Positions 22,401 through 31,400 of a DNA stretch of 64,000 nucleotides are shown in pieces. The stretch comes from Solen grandis (lineage: Eukaryota; Mollusca; Bivalvia; Adapedonta; Solenidae). Made by a program: the position numbers and the translations under genes. Numbering within the stretch: position 1 is the first letter of the stretch; each line of letters starts with the position of its first letter. Location: contig CM037785.1 in assembly GCA_021229015.1 (NCBI GenBank), positions 38,684,766 to 38,748,765 of the forward strand. The letters run 5' to 3'. Below the pieces are notes generated by a model. That model was not told the DNA's origin and did no database searches. It was given only the letters and a program-made list of their open reading frames with translations.

Positions 22401-25400
22401 CAATAGTCACGAAAATTGACTATTATAGGTCTCCGCTGCACCTGCTTTTGTGGGTCTCGTCTTCCCAACCTGTGGGCTCGTGCAAGATATACTGTATTGG
22501 GGTCAATATCTAGATGATTATCAAGGAAGTCTCTAATCAATGAGAAACAATTTTCACCTCTATTTTCACTGAAACCTCGAAAAATCAAGTTATTTCTACG
22601 AGATCGTGCTTCGATGTCTTTAGACTTATATGCCAATGTCTTCATGAATTCTGTTTGACTGTTTGTGATTTGTACAACTTGACCTAGATTTCGTTCGGCA
22701 CACATGAGTGATTTCTCAAATATCGCTAAACCACGGTTGCAATGAATTTGATCATTTCTAATACAACGTAACTCATCAAACATACAAGTCAGTTTATAGT
22801 CTATGGACGAGTTTAGAAAATCATGCCTTGTTATTGTCGAGCTATGATGATCACCACTCGCTTCAATATGAGTGGGTGGGGGTGCGGGTGGGGTATCCCG
22901 CTCTTGGAGAATTTGAAAACGATTCATTTTTCCAACAGAGAAAGCGTGATTAAGCTCTATGTCCAAAACCGATCGCCACGATGTATGAAATATGTAAATA
23001 ATGATGGCAAACCACAATAGATGTGACGTTATATTGTATGAATACCTCATCTAGCTTATTTTGAAGTCTGTTAACATCCCGCCGAAAATTTCAGCTCGTA
23101 CTATCCGCCATGATCACGTGACACCATCTAACATTAGAGGTCACTCGAAAACTGTGGCCAGTCAGAAGCTCTAAAAACTTTTTTTAGAGATTTATTTCTA
23201 TGGAAACATTTCCATTTTTTTCAAACTACAAAAAGTGTATGTATACCTGGTCTTGTCAAGTATTATTATATGTGATATAATGCCTGTTTATCTAGGTACA
23301 AAGCCTTTTTATATTACATATTATATGTACATGTAATTTGAATGACCTTGGTACCAAGGATGCTACATACACTTTTGTTGTCTATTGTTTTATACCTGGA
23401 TTGGAGAGCGGGATTCAATAGTAGTAGAGTAAACAGTCTAAACACTTCCACTCGAGGATTTCTTTTTTTTTCTAGTAGTGAGTTTCGAGTAAGAAAAGTG
23501 AGTTAAAGTAGTTTCGAGTCGAAAAGATTAGTTTTGAGTTAGAATAAGAGAGTTTCGAGTCAAGAAAAGGTGAGTTTCAAGTAAGAAAAATGAGTTTCGA
23601 GTCAGGAAGAGTGAGTTTCGACTACAGTTGAAGTTATAAATGTATTTGAAATACCTTGTTAGCTCCCTTTGGAGATTTTGCCACCAAACGTTTCCAGAGG
23701 CCTTTCACAGAGTAAGTATTAATCAAAGTGTTTTAAACCCATTGACAATGCAATTTTATGCATTAATTAATTCTTATAGTTGTTGACACAGACTTTTTAC
23801 TGACTTTCTGACGAGTATGAATTAAATCAAAATAGGCCGGTGTAGATAACGAAAGTAAGCTTTTTTTCGCGTAAATATGGTTGCGGCAACTAAAATAACA
23901 TCTGGTCTCATACATTTAAAATATACCAACCCAATAAAACGGCACTATTTTAAAACGGTTTATTTCGGAACAAGGCATGCCGCATCTGGACCATTTACAG
24001 GAATATCTGAGTGTATATTCCGTGTTTTCTACAGTTACCCGGGAATAAGATTTTTCTAAATGATTCCGTCATGTCAGAGTGGATACGGCGGAATTCAATT
24101 TAAATATTTAACTCACTGCAGATATGAGCAACTATTCCCGATTTTTTTTAAATAAAAATAAAACTTTACCGCGAAATCAATTTCAAACGCACAAATACAC
24201 AGTCGTCAAAACATGCACATTTCTATTCATAACCGTCACTGTACAGTATATACTTATTTGTAATATGTTCTGACTCAAAACTCACCTTTTTTCACTCGAA
24301 ACTCACTTTTCCAGCACATTTTTTCACTCGAAACTCACTTTTTTTAATCGAAATTATTTTTTTCGGCCGTAAGGCCGTTTATTTTCACCCTGACTTCCTT
24401 TGAAACACACAGTAATGAAGCGATATAAAAATAGGCTTTTCATTGGTTATTATATACTTTGCTAAATTCCCATGAGTTGCGGAAACGAGTTCTTTAGATT
24501 TCTGTTTGTTTTAAAAGTTGAAGTTTTCTTCCCCTGCGAACGGTTTGTCCCGAATAGTAAGACACTGCACCTTTTTAAGGTAAACTGAAAGAAAGAGCAG
24601 AATGCTAAAAAATAGGAAACACATAGATCTCGGAATTGATTGTTCGACCTTGACAGATCCTACATTCAACAAAAACGTAACATCCGGTTTGGCTTTGTAG
24701 CCCGCGAAACGAAGTCTATTGCGCAGATGTCTTAAAGCTGTAATTGTCTACCATAATTGTACAAATTAGTTAGATCCGTAGTATTTCAAAGAGCTGCACT
24801 GACACAGGAATTACACAACTATAAAACCAACAACAAAATCTATTACATGTTAAACCATTCATGCATTAATCAAGCTGGTTATCACGGCCGAGTATCTTTT
24901 TCAAAGATATTTCTTGTTTAACTCGAAACTCCCCTTTTCAGACTCGAAACTCCGTTTCCTTATTCGAAACTCACTTTTTTTCTGACTCGAAACTCAACTT
25001 TTCTGACCCGAAACTCACTTTTCCAACTCGAAACTCACCTTCACAGACTAGAAACTCATTTTTCTAGACTCAAAAACTCCTTTTTTTTAAAAATAACAAT
25101 ATCGTCCTACAAATAAAGTGCATGCCTACACGTTTGATTTTACAAAAAAAAAGCTGTAGTCTCACCTGCAGAAGATGTTGATGGTTCCTGGTTCCGTTCA
25201 TTAACAACCGAATGGCTGGGCTTTTCTGCAATAGAAAACACTATGTAACCTTGTAACACCATCAAAACTTTATTTCGCAAAATACAAGTATGGCTCGACA
25301 TATTTAAAACTTTGATAACAACTAAATCTGATTCTTGAAACCCCACTATGACGCTTAAGCAAGTAATATTAGCGGTTAGTAAATAATTAACAGTAAGTAA

Positions 25401-28400
25401 CCAATATGTTGACTTTAATAGAAAACAGTCAGTTACCTAATGGTGTTGACTTTGAAAAGTAAACAGTAAGTTACCAAACGGAGTTAACTTTGAAAAGTTA
25501 ACAGCAAGTTACCCAATGGTGTTGACTTTGAAAAGTAAACAGTAAGTTACCTAATGGTGTTGACTTTGAAAAGTAAACAGTCACTTACCTAATGGTGTTG
25601 ACTTTGAATAGTAAACAGTTACCTAATGGATGGAGTTAACTTTGAAAAGTTAACAGCAAGTTACCTAATGGTGTTGACTTTGAATAGTAAACAGTAAGTT
25701 ACCTAATGGTGTTGACTTTGAAAAGTAAACAGTCAGTTACCTAATGGTGTTGACTTTGAATAGTAAACAGTCAATTTGGTGTGACTTTGAAATGTAAACA
25801 GTACAGTTACCTAATGGTGTTGACTTTGAATAGTAAACAGTTACCAATGGTGTTGACTTTGAATGTAAACAGTAAGTTACCAATGGTGGTACTTTGAAAT
25901 GTAAACAGTCAGTTACCTAATGGTGTTGACTTGAATAGTAAACAGTAAGTTACCTAATGAGGGTGACTTATCTAATAGGTTAATTAAGTAACAGATTACA
26001 TAATGGTGTTTTTACTTTGAAAAATAAACAGTCAGTTACCCAATGGTGTTCACTTTGAAATGTTAACAGTTACCTAATGGTGTTGACTTTGAAAAGTAAA
26101 CAGTCAGTTACCTAATGGTGTTGACTTTGAAAAATAAACAGTCAGTTACCTAATGGTGTTGACTTTGAATAGTAAACAGTCAGTTACCTAATGGTGTTGA
26201 CTTTGAATAGTAAACATAAGTTACCTAATGGTGTTGACTTTGAATAGTAAACAGTAGTTACCTAATGGTGTTGACTTTGAAAAGTAAACAGTCAGTTACC
26301 TAATGGTGTTGACTTTGAAAAGTAAACAGTCAGTTACCAATGGTGTTGACTCTGAATAGAAAACAGTAAGTTACCCAATGGTGTTGACTTTGAAATGTAA
26401 ACAGTCAGTTACCTAATGGTGTTGACTTTGAAATGTAAACAGTCAGTTACCTAATGGTGGTGACTTTGAATAGTAAACAGTTACCTAATGGTGTTGACTT
26501 TGAATAATAAACAGTTTGTTACCTAATGGTGTTGACTCAGAAAAGTAAACAGTCAGTTACCTAATGATGTTGACTTTGAATAGTAAACAGTCAGTAACCT
26601 AATGTGTTGACTTTGATAAAGTAAACAGTCAGTAACCTAATGGTGTTGACTTTATATAGTAAACAGTCGGGTTACCTAATGGTGTTGACTTTGAATAGTA
26701 AACAGTCAGTTACCAATTGTGTTGACTTTGAAATGTAAACAGTCAGTTACCTAATGGTGTTGACTTGAATAGTAAACAGTCAGTTACCTAATGGTGTTGA
26801 CTTTTAATAGTAACAGTAAGTTACCTAATGTGTGTTGACTTTAAAATAGTAAACAGTCAGTTACTATATTCTAAATTAAGGGTTGACTTTGAATAGTAAA
26901 CAGTAAGTTACCTAATGGTGTTGACTTTGAATAGTAAACAGTCAGTGTACTAATGTGTTGACTTTGAATAGTAAACAGTCAGTTACCTAATGGTGTTGAC
27001 TTTGAATAGTAAACATTAAGTTACCTAATGGTGTTGACTTTGAATAGTAAACAGTAAGTTACCTAATGGTGTTGACTTTGAATAGTAAACAGTCAGTTAC
27101 CTAATGGTGTTGACTTTGAAAAGTAAACAGTCAGTTACCTAATGGTGTTGACTTTGAAAATAGTAAACAGTATTTACCTAATGGTGTTGACTTTGAAAGT
27201 AAACAGCAGTGTACCTAATGGTGTTGACTTTGAATAGTAAACAGTAAGTTACCTAATGGTGTTGACTTTGAATAGTAAACAGTCAGTTACCTAATGGTGT
27301 TGACTTTGAATAGTAAACAGTCAGTTACCTAATAGTGTTGACTTTGAATAGTAAACAGTCAGTTACCTAATGGTGTTGACTTTGAAAGTAAACATCAGTT
27401 ACCTAATGGTGTTGATCTTGAATAGTAAACAGTAGTTACCTAATGGTGTTGACTTTGAATAGTAAACAGTCAGTTACCAATGGTGTTGACTCTGAATAGA
27501 AAACAGTAAGTTACCCAATGGTGTTGACTTTGAAATGTAAACATTTACCTAATGGTGTTGATTTTGAATAGTAAACAGTTACCTAATGGTGCTTGACTTT
27601 GAATAGTAAACAGTAGTTACCTAATGTGTTGACTTTGAATAGTAAACAGTCAGTTACCTTATGGTGTTGACTTTGAATAGTAAACAGTGTTACCTAATGG
27701 TGTTGACTCTGAATATTAAACAGTCAGTTACCTAATGGTGTTGACTTTGAATAGTAAACAGTAAGTTACCTAATGGTGTTGACTTTGAATAGTAAACAGT
27801 CAGTTACCTAATGGTGTTGACTCTGAATATTAAACAGTCAGTTACCTAATGGTGTTGACTTTATATAGTTAACAGTAAGTTACCTAATGGTGTTGACTTT
27901 GAAATAGTAACAGTATTACCTAATGGTGTTGACTTTGAATAGTAAACAGTAAGTTACCTAATGGTGTTGACTTTAATAAGTAAACAGTAGTTACCTAATG
28001 GTGTTGACTTTGAAAAGTAAACAGTCAGTTACCTAATGGTGTTGACTTTGAATAGTAAACAGTAGTTACCTAATGGTGTTGACTTTGAATAGTAAACAGT
28101 CAGTTACCTAATGGTGTTGACTTTGAATAGTAAACAGTCAGTTACCTAATGGTGTTGACTTTGAATAGTAAACAGTCAGTTACCTAATGGTGTTGACTTT
28201 GAATAGTAAATAGTAAGTTACCTAATGGTGTTGACTTCGAATAGTAAACAGTCAGTTACCTAATGGTGTTGACTTTGAATAGTAAACAATCAGTTAACTA
28301 ATGATGTTGACTTTGAATAGTAAACAGTAAGTTACCTAATGGTGTTGACTTTGAATAGTAAACAGTCAGTTAACTAATGATGTTGACTTTGAATAGTAAA

Positions 28401-31400
28401 CAGTAAGTTACCTAATGGTGTTAACTTTGAAAAGTTAACAGCAAGTTACCTAATGGTGTTGACTTTGAATAGTAAACAGTAAGTTACCTAATGGTGTTGA
28501 CTTTGAATAGTAAACAGTCAGTTACCTAATGGTGTTGACTTTGAATAGTAAACAGTCAGTTACCTAATGGTGTTGACTTTGAATAGTAAACAGTAAGTTA
28601 CCTAATGGTGTTGACTTTGAATAGTAAACAGTAAGTTACCTAATGGTGTTGACTTTGAATAGTAAACAGTAAGTTACCTAATGGTGTTGACTTTGAAATA
28701 GTAAACAGTCAGTTACCTAATGGTGTTGACTTTGAAAGTAAACAGTCAGTTACCTAATGGTGTTGACTTTGAATAGTAAACAGTCAGTTACCTAATGGTG
28801 TTGACTTTGAATAGTAAACAGTAAGTTACCTAATGGTGGTGACTTTGAAATAGTAAACAGTAAGTTACCTAATGGTGTTGACTTTGAATAGTAAACAGTA
28901 AGTTACCTAATGGTGTTGACTTTGAATAGTAAACAGTAAGTTACCTAATGGTGTTGACTTTGAATAGTAAACAGTGTTACTAATGGTGTTGACTTTGAAT
29001 AGTAAACAGTTGTTACCTAATGGTTACTCAAATGCATTCGTGCTATTGAATAGAAAACAGTAAGTTACCTAATGTGTGACTTTGAAATGTTAACAGTTAC
29101 CTAATGGTGTTGACTTTGAATAGTAAACAGTTACCTTATGGTGTTGACTTTGAATAGTAAACAGTCAGTTACCTAATGGTGTTGACTCTGAATAGTAAAC
29201 AGTCAGTTACCTAATGGTGTTGACTTTGAATAGTAAACAGTAAGTTACCTAATGGTGTTGACTTCGAATAGTAAACAGTAAGTTACCTAATGGTGTTGAC
29301 TTCGAATAGTAAACAGTAAGTTACCTAATGGTGTTGACTCTGAAAAGTAAACAGTAAGTTACCTAATGGTGGTGACTTTTAATAGTAAACAGTAAGTTAC
29401 CTAATGATGTTGACTTTGAATAGTAAACAGTCAGGTGCCTAATGGTGTTGACTCTGAAAAGTAAACAGTCAGTTACCTAATGGTGTTGACTTTATATAGT
29501 AAACAGTCAGGTGCCTAATGGTGTTGACTTTGAAAAGTAAACAGTCAGGTGCCTAATGGTGTTGGCTATGAAAAAAACAGTCAGTAAACCCAATGGTGTT
29601 GACTTTGAATAGTAAACAGTCAGTTACCAATGGTGTTGACTCTGAATTGAAAAGTTAGTTACCCAATTGTGTTGACTTTGAAATGTAAACAGTAAGTTAC
29701 CTAATGGTGTTGACTTTGAATAGTTAACAGTTACCTAATGGTGTTGACTTTGAAAAGTAAACAGTCAGGTGCCTAATGGTGTTGGCTATGAAAAATAAAC
29801 AGTCAGTAAACCCAATGGTGTTGACTTTGAATAGTAAACAGTCAGTTACCAATGGTGTTGACTCTGAATTAGAAAACAGTTAGTTACCCAATTGTGTTGA
29901 CTTTGAAATGTAAACAGTAAGTTACCTAATGGTGTTGACTTTGAATAGTAAACAGTTACCTAATGGTGTTGACTTTGAATAGTAAACAATTTGTTACCTA
30001 ATGGTGTTGACTCGGAAAAGTAAACAGTCAGTTACCGAATGGTCTTGACTCTGAATAGAAAACAGTAAGTTACCTAATGTGTTGACTACCTAATGGTGTG
30101 ACTTTGAATAGTAAACAGTTACCTAATGGTGTTGACTTTGAATAGTAAACAGTTTGTTACCTAATGGTGTTGACTCTGAATAGTAAACAGTCAGTTACCG
30201 AATGGTCTTGACTCTGAATAGAAAACAGTAAGTTACCTAATAGTGTTGACTTTGAAATGTTAACAGTTACCTAATGGTGTTGTCTTTGAATAGTAAACAG
30301 TCAGTAACCTACTGGTTTTGACTCTGAAAAGTAAACAGTCAGTTACCTAATGGTGTTGACTCCAAAAAGTAAACAGTAAGTTACCCAATGGTGTTGAGAT
30401 CTGAATAAAAAAAAGTAAAACACCCAATGGTGTTGACTCTTAATAGAAAACAGTAAGTTACCTAATGGTGTTGACTCTGAATAGAAAACAGTAAGTTACC
30501 TAATGGTGTTGACTCTGAATAGAAAACAGTAAGTAACCTAATAGTGTTCACTCCAAATAGTAAACAGTAAGTTATGCATCAAAGACGAATGAGTTTAATT
30601 TAAAGATAAAAAGGAATAGTAAGACGTCAATAGACTGACTTATCACGGCCCTTGCAAAGTGGCAAGTCGCTAGCATTGTCACTGCCTGCCTTTGTAAAGT
30701 GGCAAGTCGCTAGCATTGTCACTGCCTACATCTTTTAAATCGGCTCTGTCAACCCATACGGATTCAGTTTATTATAAGTTGTAAAGAACTGACGTAAAAG
30801 AAGAAAAAAAGCCAAAACCATGAAAACTGACCTACCTGACGAGGAAGACACTTGGACCGGAGGCTTGACTATCTGTGGGTTGCTCTGGGCTACAAAATCC
30901 AGAACAAAACAACAGATAATATCAGCTCTTGCTGACATAAGAACACTGGCATTTAATGTTTCATTTCTGAACATGTTTCAAATTAATCCAAAAGGACTTT
31001 CCATAATAACACAAAACATGATGTTGACTTTTTAATACGTGAAAATATCGTTTAGTCTTATACAAGTTTTACTTTATTAATATAAATATTCATGATGGAA
31101 ATTATGCTTGATTACCCGTATTAGAATAAAGACAAAAAATGAAAGTGCGTTCTCTGTGTAAACAGAGATCTCTTGTAAGAATTAGTGTTAACGTAACAGA
31201 TCATTTCACAAGAGGTTCGGCAATACTCAGTATTATTCTATTAGTGAATGGGTGAAAATCTCAAGTGTATGTTTATTTCCTAATATACAACGTGTGGAAT
31301 TTTACATCAGCTGGCTTGCGGTAGGTCGGTGGTTCTACCCGGATGCATCCGTGCTTTTGGTGTCTTCCTACACCTGTTATTAGCTGGACGTCGCTATAAG

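Larger units (their letters stand above)
17477..23128 (-). mobile_element. LINE (non-LTR retrotransposon), nearly full length, inactivated
   Basis: A two-ORF element in a caspase intron, transcribed in the same direction as the gene. 5' to 3' on the minus strand: about 200 bases of leader, which starts near 'gatggtgtcacgtgatcatg' with an E box CACGTG and a YY1-like ATGGCGG; ORF1; ORF2; a 3' UTR of about 350 bases; and a tail 'aataaactttgaaactttga'. TAACATT occurs just outside each proposed end (17470-17476 and 23129-23135), a candidate 7-bp target duplication, though sequence past 23135 resembles 16425-16500 and could be part of the element. ORF2 has one premature stop and one frameshift, so this copy is recent but dead. 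The jockey/CR1 group is likely; the exact clade is not fixed. Confidence 0.88.

Noticed and set aside
22928..23050. Upstream N-terminal extension of LINE ORF1
   Set aside because: Hydrophobic, unlike ORF1 proteins, and the ATG at 22927 begins the usual polar N-terminus.
25375..30575. CRISPR-like array
   Set aside because: Units are contiguous 39-bp tandem copies without unique spacers, and the DNA is eukaryotic.
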